NCBI GenBank assembly: GCA_019426215.1
Contig: CM033397.1
Coordinates: forward strand, 31,188,480 to 31,252,479
DNA length: 64,000 nt
Direction: 5' to 3'
Origin: Buddleja alternifolia
Taxonomy: Eukaryota; Streptophyta; Magnoliopsida; Lamiales; Scrophulariaceae
Each line of letters starts with the position of its first letter. Position 1 is the first letter of the stretch. Both the position numbers and the translations under genes were made by a program. Positions 20,292 through 31,264 of the stretch are shown here, piece by piece. A model generated the notes under the pieces. The model saw only the letters and a list, made by a program, of their open reading frames with translations. It had not been told where the DNA came from and did not search any database.

Positions 20292-20867
20292 CTAAGTGAT
20301 CATCATTTTATGGAATTCATGAAAATCCAAAACCCCATTGCCATCCAAATCAAAAACCCTAATCATCTCCTCGCATTCTTGATACGTTTTCACATCCCCC
20401 AACCGGCTAAGAACCTGCCGGAGCCCCTCTGGCGTGATGCAACCGCTCCCTTTCTCCACCTCGTACACCTCAAAAGCCTGTCGGAGAATCTTATCGTCCT
20501 CGATGTCACGCAACTCCATCATTCTCACGAACTCTCCGAACTCCAACAACGACGAACCCTCCGCGGCTGCCCCGCCGTTGGATAACTCTCTTATGATCTT
20601 TTCCGCCTCCTCGACCGACACGGAATCGCCAATGGACGCGACATAAGACCTCAACTCATCGGCAGAGATCTTTCCGTCGTTATTTGCGTCGAGGTATCGG
20701 AAAACCTGTCTGAACTCTTCTTCTTTATTAGTAGGGTTTAGCCCGTCGTGGGCTGTGGTTTCCGGTGGAGGGGTTTCGGGTTTGGCCTTTGAGGGACGGC
20801 GGAAGGGGATCAGGCGGAGGGTGAAAGGTTTAGTGCTCAATGATTTTGTAATGCTCGTAATCGCCAT
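20292..20867 (-). CDS. Calmodulin-like EF-hand protein (CML), host gene
   Basis: An intronless 191-residue ORF with a clear ATG. Residues 1-50 are a basic, Pro-rich leader (FTLRLIPFRRPSKAKP) unlike calmodulin itself. EF-hand 1 (about 54-76) has a full loop, D60-N62-D64-K66-S68-E71. EF-hand 4 (about 167-188) has D173-D175-N177-V179-D181-E184. The middle hands (about 108-120 and 132-152) lack the acidic loop residues (EVEKGSGCITPE) and probably do not bind calcium. 'LRQVLSRLG' before hand 4 and 'FRYLDANNDGKIS' in hand 1 match plant CML proteins of the CML30/31/37-39 type. Such proteins are calcium sensors in stress and developmental signalling. The leader could target an organelle or membrane; this is not shown. 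GC content is well above the surroundings. It is the only undamaged ordinary gene in the window. Confidence 0.93.
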   Translation of the reverse strand: MAITSITKSLSTKPFTLRLIPFRRPSKAKPETPPPETTAHDGLNPTNKEEEFRQVFRYLDANNDGKISADELRSYVASIGDSVSVEEAEKIIRELSNGGAAAEGSSLLEFGEFVRMMELRDIEDDKILRQAFEVYEVEKGSGCITPEGLRQVLSRLGDVKTYQECEEMIRVFDLDGNGVLDFHEFHKMMIT

Positions 20868-20946
20868 TGCAGATTATTTGTTTTTCTTTTCCTTCGAAAG
20901 TAGTAATGTAAATATTTATATCTGTAAAACTATATATGTAATGGGG

Positions 20947-20954
20947 TTTATATA
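20947..20954 (-). promoter_or_regulatory. TATA box of the CML gene
   Basis: The minus strand reads TATATAAA about 80 bases before the start codon, a near-ideal plant TATA box. Transcription would start roughly 30 bases downstream, giving a 5' UTR of about 50 bases. Confidence 0.7.
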
Positions 20955-21090
20955 GAGGAATTATATATACTAATGTCAGATCAGTCTGTGAGAGTAGGAA
21001 AGTGAAAGGCCAAATCATGAAACTGCCATGGAAACTGTTAGCGTAATAAATTGTCATCGAGAAATTGCCAGGCAATTTCCCGTCATTACA

Positions 21091-21093
21091 ATA

Positions 21094-21116
<23 letters not shown>
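21091..21116. repeat. (AT)n microsatellite
   Basis: About 13 AT units upstream of the CML promoter, a likely length-variable marker. Confidence 0.95.
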
Positions 21117-21124
<8 letters not shown>

Positions 21125-21243
21125 CAAGACGAAAGAATATTCTAAATATTTAGAGTGACAAATTCAAATCAATGGTCATAGATTCATAATCATGAGCCAT
21201 AAAAATTCCATCTAGAACCATAAAAGAGGGGAAAAATACAATT

Positions 21244-21330
21244 TGTGGCAGCATGGATTCGAACTCATGACCTCTCACATAAAGTGGGAGGTGGATACTA
21301 TTAGATCAACAAATCTTGGGTTTGGCATTA
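21244..21330 (-). repeat. tRNA-derived SINE-like head, copy 1
   Basis: On the minus strand an A-box-like TGATCTAATAG (21298-21308) is followed ~32 bases later by a B-box-like GAGTTCGAATCC (21255-21266), the internal polymerase III promoter layout of tRNA-derived SINEs. Copy 2 (27270-27355) keeps a better A box. The tail of the SINE is not clear. Confidence 0.5.
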
Positions 21331-22143
21331 CAAAATTAAAGAGTTCGATTTTTTTATTTCCTGTTTAAGGCAAATCAATTATACATGGAAATTCACTGGA
21401 AAATGTGTCCTACTTATAATTCTATTTCAATTTCGGAAGAACTTTCCAGGAAACTCCCCAAAAGATGTGGTTGCAAAGCCATTTTTGATAATTACTTTGA
21501 TTTAAATATACTTTTTGTTAGACTTTGAATAATGAGATAAATGCGTGAGGGTGAGGAACAACATGTACTTGTCAAAATAATCAAGAATTAGGTAAAACAT
21601 TAAACAATAAATTTCGGTTCATCATGCATTTTATGACAAATATTTTCGGCCATACAATGCATGCTATCAAACAACCTAATAATTTGGGCAAGGATTTAGG
21701 CTGAAATTGTGTGAATTACATGTGGTGTAAACTCGTTTCACAAAAGGTGATTAGTTCGATGAGTTAATACGTGCTTTTGGTTAAGTTTATGATTAAGTGC
21801 AAATATGTATGATAATATTTGCCCGGAGTTTAGGCTGTTATGTTATTATTATTAATTGTACAAAAGGGATCCCCTTTTCTTGTACTTTCATTTATTGTTT
21901 CATGTAATTGGCATATTATTCGGCACAAACATAATTTAATCTATTCAGAGAAGCGGGCAATAATCCACATTCAAGACGAAGAGCAAAAGATTCACTAATA
22001 TTTGCGACAAATGCATGCATAAAAAGCAATTCTCTTTATTATTCAACTTAAAAAAACATATAAGAGTAAGACGGTGTTTTCACTTAGCAAGAAAAAAGGG
22101 AAATAGTGATTAAGGGAGTAGAAGTTTTTAAATTAATAAAAAC

Positions 22144-22148
22144 ACAAT
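22144..22148. repeat. 5-bp target duplication ACAAT, left
   Basis: ACAAT recurs at 26509-26513 on the other side of the copia element. The empty site in copy 2 reads 'gacacgataac' near 28184. Confidence 0.7.
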
Positions 22149-22397
22149 TATTATGAAATAACTCAAATATTATAAAGTAGAGAGATTAGAAAATTAAGTA
22201 GAGAATTCTTTATTGATTTTGTTGTGTCTCTATAACACAATGGCATAGCCTATTTATAGGCACAAAATAAGAACCTCAAATGTTGATTACATAATGATAA
22301 ATTACATTGATTCATATTAATGATGAAAAATGGAAGGACATGAAGGTGAAGAGATTTTGGAGTTGTATGAACATCCACAACATAATAATTCATAACA
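22149..22397 (-). repeat. 3' LTR of the 4.4-kb copia element
   Basis: 249 bp, matched by the right LTR at 26254-26508. The plus-strand end CATAACA gives a TG start on the minus strand. The plus-strand start is TATTATGAAATAAC, so the LTR either ends in TA or starts three bases later at TGAAATAAC; the first reading gives the clean ACAAT duplication. The LTRs differ by perhaps two dozen changes, so the insertion is not recent. Confidence 0.85.
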
Positions 22398-22580
22398 CTA
22401 CTCCATCATTTAAGAATATGTCTCGTTAAAACCTTATTAGGAAAAACTCAATGGGACAAAAACCTAATGAAGGAAAAAGAGTACATATCAATACGCAATC
22501 AGATGCTGCCTCATTAAAAACCTTACCAGGAAAACCCAGTGGGAAAAACCTTGGTTAAGGGAAAAAGAATATAGCGCGTA
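22398..22580 (-). other. 3' untranslated part of the copia element
   Basis: Contains repeated 'ttaaaaccttaccaggaaaa'-type text common downstream of pol in plant copia elements. It also has a purine run on the minus strand (TGAGGGGGAGATAA, 22581-22594) resembling a polypurine tract, though it lies ~190 bp from the LTR. Confidence 0.5.
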
Positions 22581-23804
22581 TTATCTCCCCCTCATGACAA
22601 TATCAGTCAAGATCTTTAAATCTACGCATGCTATATTGTAGACTAGTTTTTCAAATGTTGCTGTGGGAAGTGCCTTGGTGAACAAATCAACAAGATTATC
22701 ACTGGAACGGATTTGTTGAACATTGATATCACCATTCTTCTGAAGATCATGAGTGAAAAAGAACTTTGGTGAAATATGCTTTGTTCTATCTCCTTTAATG
22801 TACCCTTCTTTCAATTGTGCGATACATGCAGAATTATCTTCATATAAGATCGTCGGGATCATTTTTCCAGAAGATATACCACAATTCCCTCGAATGTGTT
22901 GAATCAGAGATCTTAACCAAACACATTCTCGACTTGCCTTGTGAATAGCTAAAATTTCTGCATGATTAGATGATGTGGCCGATATAGTTTTTTTCATAGA
23001 TCGCCATGAAATGGCTGTGCCACCACACGTAAATAAATATCCCTTTTGTGAACGACCATTATGAGGATCAGACAAATATCCAGCATCAGCATATCCAATC
23101 AATTCGGACTTGGGTACATATGAATAAAACAAGCCCATATTGATTGTTCCTCTAAGGTAGCGAAGTACCTGCTTAACCCCATTCCAATGCCTTCGTGTAG
23201 GAGAAGAACTATATCTTGCTAATAGATTAACAGCGAATGCTATATCAGGTCGAGTATGACAAGCAAGATACATTAGTGCACCGATTGCACTTAGATATGG
23301 TACTTCAGGACCAAGTAGTTCTTCATCACTTTCTCGAGGTCGAAAAGGATCTTTGTGCACATCTAGTGACCTTACTACCATCGGGGTGCTTAATGGATGT
23401 GATTTATCCATATAGAATCGTTTTAGCACCTTGGATACGCAAGCGTCTTGATATACAAAAATTCCGTTCTTTAAATATTCAATTTGCAACCCAAGGCAAA
23501 ATTTTGTTCTTCCAAGATCTTTCATCTCAAATTCTTTCTTTAAGCAATTAACAACTTTTTGAATCTCTTCAAGAGTTCCAACGATATTTAAATCGTCAAC
23601 ATAAACTGTAATTATAACAAACTCATTTCCAGATCTTTTCATGAAAATACAAGGACAAATTGGATCATTCTTATATCCTTCCTTCAACAAATATTCACTG
23701 AGACGATTATACCACATTCGTCCAGATTGTTTCAGTCCATACAAGGACTTATCTAATTTAATTGAATAATGTTCTCGAGAACTTGAATTATATGCTTCAG
23801 GCAT
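22581..23804 (-). pseudogene. Copia reverse transcriptase (C-terminal part) and RNase H
   Basis: A 407-codon open stretch. 'KLDKSLYGLKQSGRMWY' and YVDD at residues 68-71 are the copia RT signature. 'MYLACHTRPDIAFAV' follows, then RNase H motifs YADAGY, HAEILAIHKA and the C-terminal 'HISPKFFFTHDL', 'VDLFTKALP'. The RT active-site aspartates are present. The N-terminal third of RT lies in another frame at 23753-23956, so the protein cannot be made whole. Confidence 0.9.
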
Positions 23805-24647
23805 ATTAAATCCTTCTGGGATTTTCGTATATATATATATATATCATTATCAAGCGAGCCATACAAATAGGCTGTAACAACATCCATTAGACGCAAATCA
23901 AGTTTTTTATGCACTGCCAGACTTATCATATAACAAAAAGTAGTTGCATCTACCACAGGAGAATAAGTCTCCTCATAATCTATGCCAGGTTGTTGCGAAA
24001 ACCCTTGGGCAACAAGACGTGCCTTATATCTTACAATTTCACCTTTCTCATTTTGTTTTCACACAAATACCCATTTGTATCCTACTGGCTTTACATCTTC
24101 AGGTGTACGGACTACAGGTCCAAAAATTTTTCGTTTTGCAAGCGAGTTTAACTTTGCCCCCAATTGCGTCTTTCCATTTTGGCCAATCATTTCTTTGTCG
24201 ACATTCATTAACAGACTTTGGTTCTTGATCCTCCTTATCATTCATCATATTTAGCGCTACATTATATGCAAATTTATTGTCAACGTTGACTTCATTTCGA
24301 TTCCATCGTATCCTGTTCATAACATAATCGATTGAGATCTCATTATTTTCACAATTTTCAGGTACCTGAGGTTCTTCTAGGACTGAAATATTAGTTATGA
24401 ATGGGGACTCTGCTGGAGTTATTTTATCCTCAACTAGACCATCTTGATTCTTAGCTCCTTTTCTTTTTCGAGGATGACTATCTTTGGAACCGATAGGTCT
24501 ACCACGCTTCAGGCGTGCAGTAGACTCATTACTTGGACCTTCAGGGACAACAACTCTTACTGGAGCATTAACAGCTGGTACATGTGACTTGGTCACTTTC
24601 TTTAGGTCAGTAAATGTGTCTGGCAGTTGGTTAGCTAATCCTTGCAA
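23753..24647 (-). pseudogene. Copia RT N-terminal part and linker, frameshifted
   Basis: 'LMDVVTAYLYGSLDNDIY' (RT fingers) is followed by a frame break in a (TA)n tract at 23829-23844. Upstream on the minus strand, 24647-24099 reads the integrase-RT linker ('RLKRGRPIGSKDSHPRKRK', 'NRNEVNVDNKFAYNVAL') into the RT start ('WPKWKDAI'). Confidence 0.8.
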
Positions 24648-24686
24648 GTGAATTATCTTTTGAACTTCCAGTTCACTTTGTTTTGT

Positions 24687-26111
24687 TCAAGGATCAAGAT
24701 GAGATAAAGATAATTCATTCCAACTAATTTTCTTTTCCAGCTGCTTATTTTCTCCCCCTAATGTTGGGAAATCTGATTCATCAAAATGACAATCAGCAAA
24801 TCGAGCCGTAAATAAATCTCCAGTCAATGGCTCTAGATACTTTATTATCGATAAATACTCGAATCCAACATATATTCCCAACTTCCTTTGAGGACCCATC
24901 TTAGTGCGTTGTGGTGGAGCAATTGGAACATATACTGCACATCCAAAAATTCTTAGATGGGAAATATTTGGTTCCTGACCAAAAACCAAGTGTAATGGGG
25001 AGAACTTATGATAACTTGTTGACCTTATGCGAATAAGTGCTGCTGCATGCAAAATAGCATGTCCCCAACAAAAAATAGGAAGTTTAGATCTCATAAGTAA
25101 AGGTCTTGCAATTAATTGCAGACGCTTAATAAACGATTCTGCTAGACCGTTTTGTGTATGAACATGAGCTACAAGATGTTCAACATCAATTCTAATAGAC
25201 ATACAATAGTCATTAAACGTTTTGGAAGTAAATTCATCCGCATTATTAAGGCGTATTTTCTTAATTGGATAATTAGGAAAATGTGCTCGTAGTCTAATCA
25301 ATTGAGCAAGCAATCTCGCAAACGTTAGGTTGCGAGTTGATAACAAAGATACATGTGACCATCTTGTTGATGCATCAATTAAAACCATAAAATATCTAAA
25401 TGGTCCACACGACGGGTGTATTGGTCCACAAATATCACCTTGAATACATTCCAAAAACATAAGAGATTCACTTCCTACTTTTGTTGTTGATGGTCGCATA
25501 ATCAACTTTCTGTGTGAACACACATCACATGAGAATTCATTCGATTGAAGAATCTGTTGGCTCTTCAATGGATGACCACATGAATTCTGAATTATCTTTC
25601 GCATCATAATTGATCCGGGATGGCCCAACCGGTCATGCCAAACCACAAACTTAGTTTGATTTGCAAACTTCTGATTTACGATAACATGTGTTTCAATAGT
25701 AGATATATGCGTGTAGTACAAACCGGAGGAAAATGTAGGAAACTTTTCCAATATACATTTGTTACCAGATATTGTCTTAGTGATGTAAAGATACTCAATA
25801 TTGCCATCACTTGTTGTCTCAATATGATATCCATTTCGGCGGATATCTTTGAAGCTTAGTAAATTTTTTTGAGACTTAGTAGAATATAATGCTTCATCAA
25901 TATAAAATTGCGTTCCTCCGGGTAACAATATATTAGCTCTGCCGAAGCCTTCAATTAACTTTGCACTACCCGATATAGTACTAACATTGGCTTCTTGCAT
26001 TACTAAATAAGAGAAGTATTTTTTATTCTTGAGGATGGTGTGAGTTGTGGCACTATCAGCGAGACACATATCTTCATTATTGATGTTGCTGCTGATCGAA
26101 TAAATACTCAT
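24687..26111 (-). pseudogene. Copia protease, GAG-pre-integrase and integrase
   Basis: 474 codons. Protease motif ADSATTH at residues 18-24; GAG-pre-integrase 'WHDRLGHPGSIMMRKII' and CDVC near the HHCC finger; integrase core with the first Asp in 'QGDICGPI' and Glu in 'NGLAESFIKRL'. The second catalytic position reads LNNADEF where LDNAGEF is usual, so an Asp has become Asn and integrase is probably inactive. There is no gag in front of it. Confidence 0.9.
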
Positions 26112-26253
26112 TCTCGAGTTTGCTATTAACCACTAGAATTCCCTCCTGCTCGCTTAGACTAAAAATGCACTTGTATGTTGAATAATTTAGCCGTCCTTTA
26201 TGCAAGTGATTTCTTGTATACTTAACACCTTGAGACGAATCGTGATGATAACG

Positions 26254-26508
26254 TATTGTGAAATAACCCAAATATTATAAAGTAGAGAGATTAGAGAACT
26301 AAGTAGAGAATTCTTTATTGATTTTGTTGTGTCTCTATAACACAAAGGCATAGCCTATTTATAGGCACAAAACAAGAATCTCAAAGGTTGATTACATAAT
26401 GAGGAGAGTAAATTACATTGACTCATATTAATGATGAAAAGTGGAAGGACATGGAGATGAAGAGGTTTTGGAGTTGTATGGACATCCACAACATAATAAT
26501 TCATAACA
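26254..26508 (-). repeat. 5' LTR of the 4.4-kb copia element
   Basis: 255 bp, partner of 22149-22397. Just inside it (26241-26253, minus CGTTATCATCACG) is a poor match to the Met-tRNA primer-binding site. Confidence 0.85.
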
Positions 26509-26729
26509 ACAATAACTTTAACTAATTAGGGCGAAGTAATTGTTACACTTTACAAATTTTTAGGAGACTAATTGTAATGCAAATCTCCGTATTACTCCTT
26601 CCATTTTTTATTTCTTAACAAATCTACCTATCATATTGAATAAGAGATTCAATATTAGTTGGAGTTTTTTTTGTCAATGCCTCTAATTTTTTTAAAATAA
26701 CTGAAAACAACATTAAATATTTTTGTTTC

Positions 26730-26962
26730 TTTATAAATAATGATTTTATAATTGTGGAACAAGGCAAACCCATTTTTTGACAATTGTATCGTCTTTGGTC
26801 TCGCAATCAGGGACGAATCTAGGATTGTATATGCGGGGGACAAGTACAAAGTTATAGGGGAAAAGCTTGATATTTTTTTATAAATAATAATTTTATAATT
26901 GTGGAACAAGGCAAAACCGTTTTTTGACAACTGTATCATCTTTGGTCTTGCAATCAGGCAAG
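26730..26962 (+). repeat. Internal ~150-bp direct repeat in duplication copy 1
   Basis: 'tttataaataatgattttat', 'ttgtggaacaaggcaaa' and 'ttttttgacaa(t/c)tgtatc' occur twice, near 26731 and 26879, and likewise in copy 2 (28459 and 28579). The doubling therefore predates the larger duplication. Confidence 0.8.
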
Positions 26963-27228
26963 GATCCAGGATTGTATATTTGGGGGGCGAATACAAACTT
27001 ATAGGGGGAAAGTTTGATATTATTTTTTATTTTGAGGGGGGCAAATTTCAAATACCAAAAACGTGTAGGGTAAAAAAAAGATTTCCAAAAGTTGGGGTGG
27101 GGTGGGTTTTTTTTGGGGGGCGGGGGGGCTGCCACCACCAGTCCCCCCCTTCACTTTGCCTTTGCTCGCAATTTAAGGCTTTTAACTGTATCTCTTTAAG
27201 GATCCAGGAATATTGTATATTTGAAATA

Positions 27229-28880
27229 AAAATTCAATCTAAATCCATAAAGGAGGGGAAAAACACAACTTGTAGCAGGCTGAATTTGAACTCAAGACCT
27301 CTCACATAAAGTGGGAAGTGGATACTACTAGACCAACAAGTCTTGGGTCCGGCATTACAAAATTAAAGTTAAATTGAAGTGTTCTATTTTTTTATTTCCT
27401 GTTCAAGGCAAATCAATTATACATGGAAATTCACTGGAAAATGTGTCCTACTTATAATTCTATTTCAATTTCGGAAGAAATTTCCAGGAAACTCCCCAAA
27501 AGATATGGTCGCAAAGCCATTTTTGATAATTAATTTGATTTAAATATACTTTTTGTTAGACTTTGAATAATGAGATAAATGCGTGAGGGTGAGGGACACC
27601 ATGTACGTGATCAAAATAATCAAGAATTAGGTAAAACATTAAACAATAAATTTCGGTTCATCATGCATTTTATGACAAATATTTTCAGCCATACAATGCA
27701 TGCTATCAAACAACCTAATAATTTGGGCAAGGATTTAGGCTGAAATTGTGTGAATTACATGTGGTGTAAACTCGTTTCACAAAAGGTGATTAGTTCGATG
27801 AGTTAATACGTGCTTTTGGTTAAGTTTATGATTAAGTGCAAATATGTATGATAATATTTGCCCGGAGTTTAGGCTGTTATGTTATTATTATTAATTGTAC
27901 AAAAGGGATCCCCTTTTCTTGTACTTTCATTTATTGTTTCATGTAATTGGCATATTATTCGGCACAAACATAATTTAATCTATTCAGAGAAGCGGACAAT
28001 AATCCACATTCAAGACGAAGAGCAAAAGATTCACTAATATTTGCGACAAATGCATGCATAAAAAGCAATTCTCTTTATTATTCAACTTAAAAAAACATAT
28101 AAGAGTAAGACGGTGTTTTCACTTACAAAGAAAAAAAGGGAAATAATGATTAAGGGAGTAGAAAGTTTTCAAATTAATAAAGACACGATAACTTTTAACT
28201 AATTAGGGCGAAGTAATTGTTACACTTTACAAATTATTAGGAGACTAATTGTAATGCAAATCTCCATATTACTCCTTCCATTTTTTTCGTCTCTAATAAA
28301 TGACAAATTTTCCTTTAAATAATTTCTTTTATCACTAATTTCTTAACAAATCTACCTATCATATTGAATAAGAGATTCAATATTAGTTGGATTTTTTTTT
28401 GACAACGTCTCTAATTTTTTAAAATTAACTGAAAGCAACATTAAGTATTTTTGTTTCTTTATAAATAATGATTTTATAATTGTGGAACAAGGCGAACCCA
28501 TTTTTTGACAATTGTATTGTCTTTGGTCTCGCAATCAGGGACAAGTACAAAATTATAGGGGAAAAACTTGATATTTTTTTATAAATAATAATTTTATAAT
28601 TGTGGAACAAGGCAAAACCGTTTTTTGACAACTGTATCGTCTTTGGTCTTGCAACCAGGCAAGGATCAAGGATTGTATATTTGGGGGCGAATACAAACTT
28701 ATAAGGGGAAAGTTTGATATTATTTTTTATTTTGAGGGGGCACATTTCAAATACCAAAAACGTGTAGGGTAAAAAAAAGATTTTCAAAAGTTGGGGTGGG
28801 GTGGGTTGTTGCCACCACTAGTCCCCCCTTGACTCTGCCTTTGCTCGCAATTTAAGGCTTTTAACTATATCTCTTTAATC
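27229..28880 (+). repeat. Second tandem duplication, copy 2 (uninterrupted)
   Basis: Head-to-tail partner of copy 1, holding the copia empty site near 28184. Differences include a ~50-bp stretch near 28285-28340 absent from copy 1 and a ~28-bp loss near 28540. No gene is seen; the short frames are non-coding. It contains G-rich runs around 28735 and 28790. Confidence 0.93.
27270..27355 (-). repeat. tRNA-derived SINE-like head, copy 2
   Basis: A box TGGTCTAGTAG (minus, 27325-27335), which fits the polymerase III consensus. The B box is decayed (GAGTTCAAATTC, 27282-27293). Counterpart of 21244-21330. Confidence 0.5.
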
Positions 28881-29780
28881 ATTTCAATTAAAAATTCTCA
28901 ATCTTGATTTGAAATATTTTTTTTTATTAACAACCGCGATTTGAATAATTTTGTTACACAAGAAATGATATAATGACAACTATAAATGTACAAATGCTAT
29001 TCTAATATAAATATTATAGGAAGCTATACAAATTTCTTCCTTATGCATAAAAAAAGTGTTTAGAAAATATTCTCATATTTTCTTCTTTTAGCATCTTTAA
29101 TCCCACTATCTAAAATATATCCATATAAATGGTTCTTCCAAATAATGATGATTTGATGAATCATGGGTTAATTATTTTAAATTATTTTTTCCTTAGTCTG
29201 AAGTATCATATGGTTTGTCGAACATTCTTTGTTGAAGTAATTTAAAATATACTTAATTGCTATGTTTAATATAGTATTTATTGTTAATGTCTTATTTCTT
29301 GTTGCATGACTACAACTTGATTTGAAGTCGTTATTTGTAAAAAATAAAATAAAAATATTATTCAATGTAATTTTCAGTTATTGTAAAGTGTTTTTAAGTG
29401 TTACGAATTTGTTTTAAGTGCTAAAATTTTCCTTCATTATATATACTAAAAGATTTCCCTTCAATCTAATGAGTAGCTTTGTATGAAATAAGATAATAAA
29501 CGTCATTTAGTGATGAACGAAAGATTAGTGGGTGGAGAATAAGTCATTTCTTCAAGAAAATTGAAAAATTGGTAATAGGAATATGATTACATTGAATTTG
29601 ACATTTTATTAATTTGTAAAGTTTAGGAGTCCCTTTCCCCTAATTATTTATAAATTATTGTATCGATTTACCCCTCAACACACAAAAAAAAAAGGTTAAG
29701 AATTATTGTGTCTTTATTAATTTGAAAATTCTCCAATCCCTTAACAATAATTTTCCCAAAAAAAAAAAAAAACAGCGTAA
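28881..29780. other. Intergenic DNA, no gene seen
   Basis: AT-rich, with several poly-T/poly-A runs and no supported frame. Confidence 0.5.
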
Positions 29781-29960
29781 GATGGTGTTTGGCTAAACTT
29801 ATTTAAAACATTTCTTATAAGCGTCAACATCTTATAAAATATTTAGGAGCTTATAAGATGTTAGATTATATTTTAAAAATAAGTTTTACAGTGTTTTGAT
29901 ATAATAAGATGTTGAAGCTTATAAAATATTAAGGTATTGGTACAGTAAGATCTTTATAAT
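29781..29960. mobile_element. Fragment of a GTGTTTGG-type MITE
   Basis: Starts 'ggtgtttggctaaacttatt' and carries the same 'cttataag' half-palindromes as 999-1276. The far end is not intact. Confidence 0.5.
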
Positions 29961-31225
29961 GTTTTAATGACCAAAAAGGACATGATCATGTAATAGCTAT
30001 TCCTAATTACAGTTTAGTATAAACTATTTTGGAATGTTCTTATAAATAAATAAAATAAAAAACATTTTAGATCCAAATAAATTTTGTTATCCCCAATAGT
30101 TGACAGAACTAAGAAAAAATTGGACAATGTGTAGGCAATGAAATAAAAAATGACCAAAGTGAACAATGAAATAAAAATTTAAGTCTAAACAAAAATTAAA
30201 TCCGAACATTTTGTTTTGTTTTTGGTCTCTTTTTCTTTTTTTTTTTTATTACAAAAATCCGATTTTGATTTTGACTTCAATATTAGGCACCAATTAGTCA
30301 AGTCGAATCAAATATATTATATATATTTCAATAATTATAATATTTTTACTTCTTTAACTAAAACTATCATTATTGTAGGAAAACATGCGTTTAACCAAAA
30401 ACTTAAAACTGTAAAAGATATCTTTCTTTAGAAATATTATTTATGCTCTTAAGCTCATTCTGTTGGGCATTTTTAAAATATAAACCCGTGCGTTTCACGG
30501 GAACAATTATCATTCATAAAATCAATTTGGTATTGTAATTTGAAATTTGAATATATTGTTAAAATATTTTATTACTGTTTATTATTATCGAAAAAAATCA
30601 TATAATAGAACAAATTATGTTGCGTAGAATGTTCTTTTAAATTTTAATTTTTTATTTCTATCGAAAAGGCTATAAAGTCTTTCCATTTCATTCACTTTGT
30701 CAGTGATATCTATTCTGAATTGAGAACTTAATAAGTCATATGTAATATTAACTTCTTCTGTTATTCACATTTTGTAGTATAAATTAATTTCTAATATCAT
30801 AAAAGTGTTAATTGAATTGATCTTCTTACAAAAATAATGTCTATTTTGAAATGATACAAATAATAATATCGCATACCCGAAATGATACAAAAAAATGTCT
30901 ATATTATACGATTGGGAAAATAATAAATACTTTTCATGATTCAATGGGTCATTAGGCCAAAGTCAAACTAATATTGGAGTTCTACAACGATTTATCTTAT
31001 ATTTTTTATTTTACTTATCATCTAAACTTTAGTTTTCTTGGAGCAAAAATATAAAGTAAGATCCTAATAATTTTGTAGACTCATAAGGTAGTGCTAATTC
31101 GTAAATGAATGTCAGAATCCTGACAACGTTAACAAACCAATAATATGTGGCATTATATTTAGGCCAACTTCGACCTATTTTGAAAAGTCAAATGATTTTT
31201 TCTGTAACCATTCATATATTACACA

Positions 31226-31264
<39 letters not shown>

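Larger units (their letters stand above)
22149..26508 (-). mobile_element. Ty1/copia element lacking gag
   Basis: Two LTRs, a 5-bp target duplication and a minus-strand pol order of protease, integrase, reverse transcriptase, RNase H mark a copia element. Only ~140 bp separate the 5' LTR from protease, so gag has been lost. Pol is broken by frameshifts and has a changed integrase catalytic residue. The empty site in the neighbouring duplicate dates the insertion after the duplication. Confidence 0.93.
21200..27200 (+). repeat. Second tandem duplication, copy 1 (split by a copia element)
   Basis: 21200-22148 plus 26509-27200 (about 1.64 kb without the copia) match 27229-28880 almost base for base, for example 'gcaaatcaattatacatgga' at 21370 and 27408 and 'aactaattagggcgaagtaa' at 26519 and 28197. 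Copies are head to tail and adjacent. The copia went into copy 1 only. Confidence 0.93.
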
